A stretch of DNA of 13,726 nt from DATLHO01 sp035539855 (GTDB lineage: Bacteria; Bacteroidota; Ignavibacteria; OLB7), in assembly GCA_035539855.1 (NCBI GenBank), contig DATLHO010000124.1:1-13726 (forward strand), in the 5' to 3' direction. Below, piece after piece: positions 1 to 6,975 of the stretch (within the stretch, counting starts at the first letter, position 1; every line of letters starts with the position of its first letter). Under the pieces are notes generated by a model. It saw nothing but the letters and a program-made list of their open reading frames with translations. It was not told the DNA's origin and did no database searches. A program made the translations under genes and the position numbers.

Positions 1-1467
1 GTCCATCTTGAACGAGCCCTGGTCGTTGCCCCACAGAACGTCGACGTACTCCGTGCGCACGACGCCGGTCGCACCGGGTCGCTCGAACCAGTACGCGCGA
101 TCGTCATAGGTGATGGACTGGTCCGGTCCGTCGATGTTGAACTCGCCGACGTTCCCGGCGACGACACCCAGATGCTCGAGCGTCGGTCCGGTCCAGCGCG
201 TGAGATAGACCGACATCCCGCCGAACGGCTCCGGCGGCTCTACGCGGCGCATCCATGTCACGAGCGTGCCCCCGCGTGAGGCCACGACATTCGGACGGGC
301 ATCGGCCAGCCCGAGATCGTGCGCATCGATCGGTGTCGTGAACGGCGCGCCACCGATCGCGACGGAGCTCATCGAATCCGACATGACACGAGCGACGACC
401 TCCTCACGCGGCCTGCACGTCACGCTCGCCCGCTCCCCGCGCTCCACGTCGCCGCACGCGAGCACCGAGAACGAGTGGACACGGGTCACATTCGGATACT
501 GCCTGAACACGACATCAATGCGGAACCCGCCGTCGAGGCGCTCGCGGACGACCTGGCTGACTTCGAACGGTCGTTCCTCAAAGACGCACTCTGCGACCGA
601 GTCGACATCCGTGCTCCCGGTCACCCGCAACGAGTCGTCGAGTCGAATCTGACGAAGCACCACGCCCTCGCCCGAGAACCGGTCTTCGCACTCGATACGG
701 CGCTTCGCGATGACGGCCGTGACGACGACAGCGTTGCCGACGTTCGAGAGCATCCACGCGTTCGAGAACGTTGAATCCTCGAGCTCGAGATCCATGCTCG
801 ACGACCGCGCAGCATCGAGGAAGTGTCGATAGACATCGAGTCGCCGGCCGTCGAGCACGACGAGGCTCGAGTCGTTTCGGAGCACGTGCGGGAGTGCGAA
901 GCGGCGGGGATCGAGTGCACGGGGATCGACCGTCCCGTCGACATTTAACAGCACCGTCGAGGAATCCCTCTTGAGCACGATCATCTCGCCAATCGACGAG
1001 TAGGTCAGGATATCCTCGATCTCCCCCGGAACAATCAACCGTTCCGGGCTCGTCGGATTCCCATCGATGTCGAACGACCGCATGTACAATCCGGGGGCAT
1101 TCCGTCGGAGGTCGCCCCAGTAGACGTCGAAGCGATCGACCGCCGAGGCAACGTGTAGGACCCCTGATGGTCGGCCGGCCTCCGAATGCAGCCTTATGGC
1201 GGCAGCATCGTCCGGCGATCCGTGCAGGCCCATCTGGACGCGAAGCACGTTTCGCGCGACGCCCGCCGCATCGAGCTCGACCGTTCCCCAGCACACGAGC
1301 GCGCGCTCACCGATGCGAGCCGCGCTCTGAACGCGCATCGCGACCGGCAGCGAGCGGGTGACGCCCTCCGCCGATGACAGGCGCATCGATGCCTGCTGGG
1401 CGTCGACGGTCGCCGCGGTGACCAGCGCCAGGGCGGATGCAATACTGAGAATGTGCACGAGGTTCAT
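1..1467 (-). CDS. Secreted protein of unknown function, N-terminal part (runs off the left edge)
   Basis: An uninterrupted minus-strand frame runs from ATG at 1465-1467 to base 1: 489 codons with no stop, so the 3' end lies outside the window. The first 25 residues form a signal peptide: a short polar start, a hydrophobic core (ILSIASALALV) and a likely cleavage after VDA or AQQ. The mature part is rich in beta-strand-like segments. Two stretches, near residues 103-145 (FDVYWGDLRRNAPGLYMRSF) and 391-430 (LVTWMRR then SVYLTRW), resemble the 'VvW.D.R...diY.rrf' blades seen in exported propeller proteins, so a beta-propeller is my inference. A GAGAG run 7-11 bases upstream could be a weak ribosome site. 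Any T9SS sorting domain would be at the unseen C-terminus. It is transcribed divergently from the membrane protein at 1698. I recognise no enzyme motif. The reading frame is secure; the function is unknown. Confidence 0.85.
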   Translation of the reverse strand, partial: MNLVHILSIASALALVTAATVDAQQASMRLSSAEGVTRSLPVAMRVQSAARIGERALVCWGTVELDAAGVARNVLRVQMGLHGSPDDAAAIRLHSEAGRPSGVLHVASAVDRFDVYWGDLRRNAPGLYMRSFDIDGNPTSPERLIVPGEIEDILTYSSIGEMIVLKRDSSTVLLNVDGTVDPRALDPRRFALPHVLRNDSSLVVLDGRRLDVYRHFLDAARSSSMDLELEDSTFSNAWMLSNVGNAVVVTAVIAKRRIECEDRFSGEGVVLRQIRLDDSLRVTGSTDVDSVAECVFEERPFEVSQVVRERLDGGFRIDVVFRQYPNVTRVHSFSVLACGDVERGERASVTCRPREEVVARVMSDSMSSVAIGGAPFTTPIDAHDLGLADARPNVVASRGGTLVTWMRRVEPPEPFGGMSVYLTRWTGPTLEHLGVVAGNVGEFNIDGPDQSITYDDRAYWFERPGATGVVRTEYVDVLWGNDQGSFKMD

Positions 1468-1513
1468 GGCGGCTCTCTCGAATTCGGGAGACGTTCAACG
1501 GCCTGTCGCGAAG

Positions 1514-1528
1514 TGAGACCAGGTCTCA
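1514..1528. promoter_or_regulatory. Perfect palindrome in the divergent intergenic region, candidate operator
   Basis: The sequence TGAGACC-A-GGTCTCA has 7-bp arms around one central base. It lies 47 bp upstream of the minus-strand gene starting at 1467 and about 170 bp upstream of the plus-strand gene starting at 1698, inside a 230-bp divergent spacer. Size and symmetry fit a dimeric repressor site controlling the minus gene. No regulator gene is visible nearby and no promoter boxes could be assigned. A chance palindrome is possible. Confidence 0.35.
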
Positions 1529-1697
1529 TTGCCGAAAGCGCGCGTGGCAGCGCGAGCCGACAGGATCGCTCGGGAGAACAGCACAGGTGCGGAATGTTCT
1601 CGGTTCGATCGGCGCCATGCGATGCCGGATGACGCCTGGCACCCGGCCAAGGTACTGCCGGCTTGTCGATCTCCCGATTCTCCGGTATCGTCGCGGC

Positions 1698-3011
1698 ATG
1701 AACACGATCATTCTGGAGATCGCTCTCATCCTCCTGCTCGTGGTCGCGAACGGTCTGTTCGCGATGGCCGAGATGGCCGTGGTCGTCGCCCGCAAAGCGC
1801 GGCTGCGGGAGCTGGCGGAGGCCGGCGATCCGCGGGCGCGGGCGGCTCTGGATCTGGCCACGAGTCCGGATCGATTCCTCTCGACCGTGCAGATCGGGAT
1901 CACACTCGTCGGAATCCTCGCCGGCGCTTTCGGCGGCGCGAGCATCGCGGAGAAGATCGCCGACGGGCTCGAGATGGTCCCCGGCCTTGCGCCCTACGGC
2001 GAGGCGATCGGACTGGTCGTCGTCGTGCTCGGCATCACGTTTCTCTCACTGGTCATCGGTGAGCTTCTGCCGAAACGGATTGCGCTCAACAGTCCCGAGC
2101 GCGTGGCGATGATCATGGCGCGGCCGATGCGCGCTCTCTCGCGCGTCGCATCACCATTCGTCTCGCTGTTGAGCGTCTCGACGGACGCCGCCGCGGGCGT
2201 GCTTCGCATACGTCCCTCGGCCGAGCCGTCGGTGACCGAGGAGGAGATCAAGGTTCTCGTTCGCGAGGCGGCGAGCACGGGCGTGCTCGAGGAGCGCGAG
2301 CAGGAGCTCGTCGAGAGCATTTTTCGATTCGGCGACCGCACGGTCAGTGCGCTGATGACGCCGCGCCACGCGATCGTCTGGCTCGATGTGCGTGACGACG
2401 ATCGGCACAACTGCGAGGTGATCGCCGCGACGCGGTATTCGCGCTACATCGTCGGCGATGACAGCATTGATAGTGTGATCGGTGTGGTGATCGCGAAGGA
2501 ATTCCTCGCGGCGCGCCTGGGAGATCCCACGGCTACGCTTTCTGCGTACGCCCGGGAGCCGCTGTTCGTCCCGGCGACCGCATCGGCGCTCGGGACGCTC
2601 GAGCGATTCCGCGGCGCGCCGATGCACCTGGCGGTCATCGTCGACGAGCACGGCTCGACCGTCGGCCTGCTCACGTCGAACGACATCCTCGAGGCGATCG
2701 TCGGCGAGCTGACACCGCCCACCGGCGACATCGAGCCCGACGTCATCGCGCGCGAGGACGGCTCGTGGCTCATCGACGGCGCCATGCTCTTCGACGACTT
2801 CCGCCGCCGGTTCGCGCCGGGTGTGCATGACGATGAGCATCACGGAGAGTACATGACCCTCGCCGGCTTCATCATGACGACGCTCGGACGCGTCCCGGCG
2901 ACCGCCGACCACTTCGTGTGGGAAGGCCTGCGCCTGGAGATCGTGGACATGGACGGCAAGCGCATCGACAGGGTGCTGCTGAGCCGCGTCGAGCCGGATG
3001 CCGATGCGTGA
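1698..3011 (+). CDS. Hemolysin-family CNNM/CorC-type membrane protein (DUF21, CBS pair, CorC_HlyC domain)
   Basis: This 437-aa inner-membrane protein belongs to the DUF21-CBS family (CorC/HlyC/CNNM-like; YfjD, YtfL, TlyC relatives), linked to Mg2+/Co2+ or other cation transport. The DUF21 domain spans residues 1-190. Hydrophobic segments lie near 4-25, 62-80 and 103-122, and the family signature GELLPKRIAL is at 121-130. A linker with acidic EEE..L helices follows, then two CBS-like repeats at about 216-275 and 282-338, ending in VDEHGSTVGLLTSNDI. The CorC_HlyC domain is at about 348-432. Length is normal for the family. I chose ATG 1698 because the first membrane helix begins right after it, as in relatives. 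The frame is open back to 1587, but those residues look non-coding. No clear Shine-Dalgarno is seen. The gene stands alone on the plus strand and converges on the next gene with a 39-bp gap. The substrate cannot be read from sequence. Confidence 0.93.
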   Translation: MNTIILEIALILLLVVANGLFAMAEMAVVVARKARLRELAEAGDPRARAALDLATSPDRFLSTVQIGITLVGILAGAFGGASIAEKIADGLEMVPGLAPYGEAIGLVVVVLGITFLSLVIGELLPKRIALNSPERVAMIMARPMRALSRVASPFVSLLSVSTDAAAGVLRIRPSAEPSVTEEEIKVLVREAASTGVLEEREQELVESIFRFGDRTVSALMTPRHAIVWLDVRDDDRHNCEVIAATRYSRYIVGDDSIDSVIGVVIAKEFLAARLGDPTATLSAYAREPLFVPATASALGTLERFRGAPMHLAVIVDEHGSTVGLLTSNDILEAIVGELTPPTGDIEPDVIAREDGSWLIDGAMLFDDFRRRFAPGVHDDEHHGEYMTLAGFIMTTLGRVPATADHFVWEGLRLEIVDMDGKRIDRVLLSRVEPDADA

Positions 3012-3050
3012 GCCAAGATACTCGTCGAGCATCTGGCCACGACGCGACGC

Positions 3051-5177
3051 TCACCACGCACCGTTCAACGGCAGCACGAGAGAGCCCTGCTCGCTCCGAA
3101 TGACGAGCATGAACAATCCGGACGGCAGCCTGCCGTGCTCGACGAGGACCTCACCGGGCCCGATGTCGGACGCCAGACGCCGCGACTCCCCGAGGGCATT
3201 GACAAGAATGACCTCGTGAGCTCCCGACGCGAGCAGCAATCTCGTCGACGTCTCACCGCGATCGAGGATCCGCGCCGCAGCGCCATTCGATTCCACGGGC
3301 GCGGATGACGTACCCATGGGATACCCGAACAGCTCGACGTCGAACGGAGAGCCAATCCCATCATAGAAGACGCGCAGGCGGCCGGTGAATCCGTACTGTG
3401 CAAACGACTTTCCCTGGAACCGGATCTTCACGTCGCGCGACTCTCCCGGACCCAGCAGGAAATCCCCGCCGCCTTCGAGCAGATCGAATCCGAGCGCGGC
3501 GCTGCCGTCGACGAGCACGATCGAGACCGCGTGTGCGATCGAATCGACGTTGCTGATGAGGGCCGGGATGAGCGTGTCGACGATCTGTCCGATGCGCGTC
3601 TTACCGACGTTGACCAGGGACAGTCGGCGCTGCACCGGCTGACGTACTCCGATGCCGCGTAGGCTCGCCCGCACCGTGTCGGTGTCGAGGACGATACGGA
3701 GTGTCGCTTCGTGCGGTCCGAAGTGTTGTGCGCGGAAGGCAACTCCGAACGTTCGGGAGTCGACCAACGTCCATGGCCAGCTCAGGCCGCTTCGGAATGC
3801 GAGAGAGTCGGGGCCCTCGATTGCGACCGACGATATCGGAAGCACCACCGTCTCTCCGTTGACAAGCTCGCCGACTCCGGCCGAGTCGACGTCGGACGGA
3901 TAGATCGTCGGACCGAAATCTCCGTCGACCGTCAATGTCAGACGTGGCGGAAGAACCTCCCATGAGGAATCCGACACGACGGTGTCCAGGCGCGTTTCGA
4001 TGGTATGGATGCGCAGCAGGTAGTCGTTGCCGAACGAAACGATGCGTTCGTCATCGCCGGAGAACTCGGCGCGGATATTCAATCGGTCCGTGACGATCGA
4101 ATGCAGGAGCGAACCGGTCCGCGCGTCATAGACCCCGACCGTGCCATTTCCGAACGCGGCAGCAAGGCGAAGTCCGTCGGGTGAATACGACACGCCGTAC
4201 GCCTCGGCCATCGTTTCGATCTCGAGGATGTAGTTGCCCGAGACGACGTCCCAGGCGTTGACGGCGTTGTGCATTCCGACCGCGACGACGGCGCCGCCGT
4301 CCGGTCGGAACCGCGCATCGTTCACCTGCTGCTCGTAATGGGGATACCACGTGTGAACCCGACGTCCCGTCTCGAGCGACCAGAGGAAGATCGCGCGTCG
4401 GCGGAACGAGACGGCATGCTTGAGATCGGGCGCGAGAATGAGACGGTCCGGTGTCTCGGTGTCGTCACCGACGGTCGCGATCGTCGAGCCGTCGCTGATG
4501 CGCCGGACGACGTTGCCGACGGCGATGACGTCACCATCGGAGCCCATGTCGACGAGGGCGAGGCTCGAATCCGACCACAACAGGGCGCCCGACGCGGGGT
4601 CGACGATCCGGTTCACTCCAGGATTGAACTCCCAGGCCGCAAGCAATCGGCGACCGTCGGCGCTGTACTTGAGTCGCGGGAACCAGTCCGACCCGAGCGG
4701 CAACGTATCCGGCTGGTTGTAGGGCAGCTCCCGCAGAAGCGCTCCGCTTCGCATGTCCCAGAACTGGAGCTTGCCGTTGAGGCTGGCGAAGGCCAGCTCA
4801 CGTCCATCGGGCGAAATCGCCGGAGTGCCCCACATTGGTTTCTGAGGCTGCTCAGGAATCACGATCGTTGCGCTGTCGGGGCGGATGCGCACGAGGCGCA
4901 CACGATAACGACCGGTCGGCAGCGCGTCGGGCAGAAGCACAATCCTGTTTCCCTTCCACCCGTGGCTGTACCGCCACCGGCGCCCATGGTCGTCGACGAC
5001 CTCGACCCGCATCGGCAGTCCCTCGTTTCCCTCCCACGAAATCGCGATCGAATCGGATGGATGGAATTGCGCACGTCCGACTGGCTCGACGATGCGAAAG
5101 GCCGGCTGCGCCATCGAACTGCCGGTGACGACGAAAAGGAGGACGAGTTGGGCGAGGAAGCAGGATCGAGCGCTCAT
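3051..5177 (-). CDS. Secreted WD40-propeller / ASH-like protein with T9SS-type C-terminal sorting domain
   Basis: This is a 708-aa exported protein. The signal peptide is at residues 1-24 (LAQLVLLFVVTGSSMAQ). An Ig/fibronectin-like segment follows at about 27-108 (IVEPVGRAQFHPSDSIAISW). Residues 115-400 hold WD40-like repeats with the pattern 'SPDG..lA....g.l..wD..sG.llr', for example at 121-150, 170-200, 288-320, 329-360 and 369-400. Residues about 410-625 resemble the ASH/choice-of-anchor-D module (LDTDTVRASLRGIGV, then LGPGESRDVKIRFQGKSF). Residues about 632-708 fit a T9SS type-A sorting domain: VILVNALGESRRL followed by LPSGLFMLVIRSEQGSLVL. The predicted product is exported across the outer membrane and held at the surface; its ligand is unknown. 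ATG 5177 was chosen because the signal peptide starts there. The frame stays open to 5423, but that stretch overlaps a terminator and a conserved leader. The start overlaps the stop of a 38-codon ORF by ATGA. Confidence 0.9.
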   Translation of the reverse strand: MSARSCFLAQLVLLFVVTGSSMAQPAFRIVEPVGRAQFHPSDSIAISWEGNEGLPMRVEVVDDHGRRWRYSHGWKGNRIVLLPDALPTGRYRVRLVRIRPDSATIVIPEQPQKPMWGTPAISPDGRELAFASLNGKLQFWDMRSGALLRELPYNQPDTLPLGSDWFPRLKYSADGRRLLAAWEFNPGVNRIVDPASGALLWSDSSLALVDMGSDGDVIAVGNVVRRISDGSTIATVGDDTETPDRLILAPDLKHAVSFRRRAIFLWSLETGRRVHTWYPHYEQQVNDARFRPDGGAVVAVGMHNAVNAWDVVSGNYILEIETMAEAYGVSYSPDGLRLAAAFGNGTVGVYDARTGSLLHSIVTDRLNIRAEFSGDDERIVSFGNDYLLRIHTIETRLDTVVSDSSWEVLPPRLTLTVDGDFGPTIYPSDVDSAGVGELVNGETVVLPISSVAIEGPDSLAFRSGLSWPWTLVDSRTFGVAFRAQHFGPHEATLRIVLDTDTVRASLRGIGVRQPVQRRLSLVNVGKTRIGQIVDTLIPALISNVDSIAHAVSIVLVDGSAALGFDLLEGGGDFLLGPGESRDVKIRFQGKSFAQYGFTGRLRVFYDGIGSPFDVELFGYPMGTSSAPVESNGAAARILDRGETSTRLLLASGAHEVILVNALGESRRLASDIGPGEVLVEHGRLPSGLFMLVIRSEQGSLVLPLNGAW

Positions 5178-5290
5178 GGGGGAACTCCGGGGGTTGACTC
5201 CGAACGAGGAACAGTCCGTTGACGCAGTGTTCTCACGCGAGACCTCGCGCGCGAGGCTGCGATTGCGAAGACCACGGCGGTGAGCTTCAT
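5174..5290 (-). CDS. 38-codon ORF coupled to the WD40/T9SS gene; leader peptide or remnant gene start
   Basis: The ORF starts at ATG 5288-5290, which sits at the same place in the 79-bp leader as the real start codon of the gene at 9099. It begins MKLTAVVFAIAA, like the opening of a signal peptide and loosely like MTITSVAFVSAI of the other gene. It then turns arginine-rich and non-hydrophobic. Its TGA (5174-5176) overlaps the ATG of the 708-aa protein by four bases (ATGA), a layout typical of translational coupling. There are two readings: a small coupled leader ORF, or the decayed 5' end of a duplicated gene whose body was replaced by the present one. I favour the remnant or leader element over a functional peptide. 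A perfect 14-bp palindrome, CCTCGCGCGCGAGG, lies inside it at 5243-5256. Confidence 0.3.
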   Translation of the reverse strand: MKLTAVVFAIAASRARSRVRTLRQRTVPRSESTPGVPP

Positions 5291-5366
5291 GTCGAAGTCG
5301 GGAACGGCGACGCCGCGGATGCGCGGCCGAGAGTGAAAGCAACGTGCGCGAAGGAAGATCGGGATT
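5288..5366 (-). repeat. 79-bp conserved leader element, copy 1 (upstream of the WD40/T9SS gene)
   Basis: This copy aligns without gaps to 9097-9175: 66 of 79 bases match (84%). On the minus strand it begins AATCCCGATCTTCCT and ends TTCGACATG. Flanking sequence diverges quickly on the upstream side. The 13 mismatches fall 5, 4 and 4 on the three codon positions of the open frame, so peptide conservation does not explain it. A small hairpin (CCGCG, four-base loop, CGCGG) is at 5313-5326. A 9-bp inverted repeat, gcaacgtgc 5339-5347 with gcacgttgc 5400-5408, flanks its upstream end. The element may be a 5'-UTR or promoter-proximal regulator of exported-protein genes, or the trace of a duplication. 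Confidence 0.75.
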
Positions 5367-5424
5367 CCCACCATCGGATCCCGCAGAGGATTTGCGCACG
5401 CACGTTGCCCGACGCACCAACAAA

Positions 5425-5454
5425 GAGAGGCTGCCTCACCGGAGGCAGCCTCTC
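5425..5454 (-). terminator. Strong hairpin terminator of the 388-aa gene
   Basis: The hairpin has a perfect 13-bp stem, GAGAGGCTGCCTC pairing with GAGGCAGCCTCTC, and a 4-base loop. It lies 29 bp downstream of the minus-strand stop at 5484. In that direction the stem is followed by TTTGTTGG, a short U-rich run as in a weak intrinsic terminator. On the plus strand the stem is followed by ATAATC and no plus gene ends here. It separates the 388-aa gene from the leader of the next gene, which therefore probably has its own promoter in the short interval 5367-5424. Confidence 0.85.
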
Positions 5455-5483
5455 ATAATCACGTGTGCGTCACCGTCGGCGGT

Positions 5484-6650
5484 TTACTTCACGTTCTTCT
5501 TCGTCGTGGTCGTCTTGTCCGACTTGCCCTGATCATGCGGAACGTACACCGTCGTCGTCGCCGTTGCCGTTTCGCCGCAGGCGTCGGTTCCGGTGAAGGT
5601 GATCGTGTAGGTACGGCCGTCCTTGTTCGAGCCGTTGCGGTCGGCAAGCAGCTTGAAATGGTAGACGTCGGTACCGTCCTCGTAGACGGGCGACTTGTTG
5701 TCCTTGACGACCTCGTTGACGGTGATCGTGCGGGTCACGTTGACCATGGTGCCGGTCACGGTAACGTCGGCGTACACATCGACCATCTTCTTGTTCGGCG
5801 GCCAGATGGTCGACGGAGTGATCGAGTTGACGGTCACCGTCGGGAGCTCACCGCAGTCGGCGACGCCACCCTCGATCGAGCGCGCCAGGATGTACGGCGT
5901 GCCCGTGTGGCCATCGGCCGCAGTGTACTCGGTGCCCAGTCCGTCAGCGATGACCAGCGGCAGAAAGGTCGACGGCCACTCGGTAAAGAGCGCGTGGATC
6001 GAGCAGTCCCAGTTCGAAAGCTCGGCGTCGGTCAGGCCCGACATTGCGGGGTGCGCTGGCTCGACGATGTGCACGTCGTCGTGGCACGTGGTGTTCTCGT
6101 CGACGATGAACGATCCGAAATACTTCAGCAATTCGACCGTGTTGTCGTCACCACTTTCGTTGAAGTAGCAGCTGAGCGAAATGTAGGCGCCCGTCTTTCC
6201 CTCGACCTTCGGGGTTGACAGCACATAGGCGAGGCCACTCTCGACGACCTCCGTGGCCGAAGGAATGTACTGCGCGTGCAGCACCGGATCGGTTCCGATG
6301 ATCAGCACGTTGCCGTCGATCGCAGGTCCCCACACGCTCGTGTTGGCCTCGGCCGCCTGGACCGGACGCAGGCTCTCGGTGCATGTCGGATCGCCGAAAA
6401 CGATTGCCCGGTATGACGCGAAGTCGGTGGTCGTTTTTGCTGACCACTGGGCCTCGGTCGCCAGCTCGACGTCGTAGCCGAGCGAGTTCGCGACCTGCGC
6501 GTACTTGCTGGTCGCACCGCCGTCGACGGTTGTCGCCAGAATGAGAACAGTGTGATCGTTTGCGGCGCTCTGGGCGAGCGCCGTCGCCGCCGGGAGCGTC
6601 AGTGCCGCGCCTACCGCGGCCACGTAGGAGAACAGGTTCCGAATGGTCAT
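5484..6650 (-). CDS. Secreted protein with amidotransferase-like fold and Ig/HYR-like domain
   Basis: This is a 388-aa exported protein of unknown function. The signal peptide is at residues 1-27 (hydrophobic core YVAAVGAALTLPAATALA, likely cleavage near ALAQ). Residues about 32-260 read like a flavodoxin/class-I glutamine-amidotransferase-like Rossmann fold. A strand HTVLILATT is followed by a helix, YDVELAT and then YRAIVFGDPTC, and further on come NVLIIGTDP and TPYILARS. No catalytic Cys-His pair could be assigned with confidence. Residues about 270-372 form an Ig/HYR-like domain that opens with ITPSTIWPPNKKMVDV, the 'WPPN+KM' motif common in such modules, and closes with GTDACGETATATTTVYV. 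The C-terminus is a short Lys/Thr/Asp-rich tail (KSDKTTTTKKNVK). No T9SS sorting domain is seen, unlike both neighbours, so the product may stay in the periplasm or be released otherwise. ATG 6650 was chosen from the signal peptide; the frame is open to 7130 but would run into the next gene. A strong hairpin follows the stop. Confidence 0.87.
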   Translation of the reverse strand: MTIRNLFSYVAAVGAALTLPAATALAQSAANDHTVLILATTVDGGATSKYAQVANSLGYDVELATEAQWSAKTTTDFASYRAIVFGDPTCTESLRPVQAAEANTSVWGPAIDGNVLIIGTDPVLHAQYIPSATEVVESGLAYVLSTPKVEGKTGAYISLSCYFNESGDDNTVELLKYFGSFIVDENTTCHDDVHIVEPAHPAMSGLTDAELSNWDCSIHALFTEWPSTFLPLVIADGLGTEYTAADGHTGTPYILARSIEGGVADCGELPTVTVNSITPSTIWPPNKKMVDVYADVTVTGTMVNVTRTITVNEVVKDNKSPVYEDGTDVYHFKLLADRNGSNKDGRTYTITFTGTDACGETATATTTVYVPHDQGKSDKTTTTKKNVK

Positions 6651-6975
6651 TCGATTCGCTTGTGGAAATACTCGAAATGGCTTCCGCACTGCGGACGAAT
6701 GGCTCACGGGCAGACTTCGCCGGAAGGCGTTAGAAACGTCGAGTGGATAGTGCTGTTGGTGGTTCCAGCGGAGGGCGTATGCCCAATTATTTCGCGCTGT
6801 CGACGGCGTCGCCTTGCCCGTGATCGCCGTCTGCTCCGCTGTATCCGGGGTTGGTACACAGGGCGTGCCCGCGGACAAACAGGCCTGCGTGGCCTGTAAT
6901 CGACCTTCGTGTTTCGGCGCCGGGTCGCAGAACGCAACGCGTGCGTGTCTTTCGCACGATTGGCGCGCGTCAACT
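6651..6975. other. 325-bp intergenic region
   Basis: It lies between the stop of the propeller gene (6976) and the start of the 388-aa gene (6650), both on the minus strand. It holds a hairpin terminator candidate at 6879-6897 and a weaker 6-bp stem at 6940-6945/6953-6958. An AT-rich patch, caattattt at 6782-6790, could belong to the promoter of the downstream gene. No convincing gene is present: the open frames across it lack initiation context and protein-like composition. Confidence 0.5.
6879..6897 (-). terminator. Probable hairpin terminator of the Asp-box propeller gene
   Basis: A 7-bp perfect stem, ACAGGCC/GGCCTGT with a 5-base loop, lies about 80 nt past the minus-strand stop at 6976. 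On the minus strand it is followed by a short U-rich stretch (TTGTCC, with the last stem base also T). It has the same hairpin-plus-TTTG pattern as the stronger terminator at 5425. The U-tract is weak, so it could be only a transcript-end stabiliser. Confidence 0.5.

Noticed and set aside
578..1294. 238-codon minus-strand frame inside the left-edge gene
   Set aside because: It is in a different frame from the 489-codon open frame that starts with a signal peptide at 1467. Its product is Arg-rich and unlike any protein family. The other frame reaches the window edge without a stop.
2151..3032. 293-codon minus-strand frame opposite the DUF21/CBS gene
   Set aside because: It is antisense to a clear DUF21-CBS-CorC_HlyC protein. 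The composition (His, Arg, Asp) is that of a shadow frame and no domain is recognisable.
4269..5222. Long open frame (317 codons) on the plus strand opposite the WD40/T9SS gene
   Set aside because: It lies entirely opposite a well-supported gene and its leader. Its product is Arg/Asp/Gly-rich without motifs or signal peptide. High-GC DNA commonly leaves antisense frames open.
5178..5423. N-terminal extension of the WD40/T9SS protein to an ATG at 5423
   Set aside because: The extension would overlap the leader element and lie one base short of the terminator stem. It is Arg/Ser-rich and would bury the signal peptide.
5463..6218. 251-codon plus-strand frame opposite the 388-aa secreted protein
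   Set aside because: It is antisense to a protein with a clear signal peptide and Ig domain. Its own product is Val/Arg/Asp-rich with no motif.
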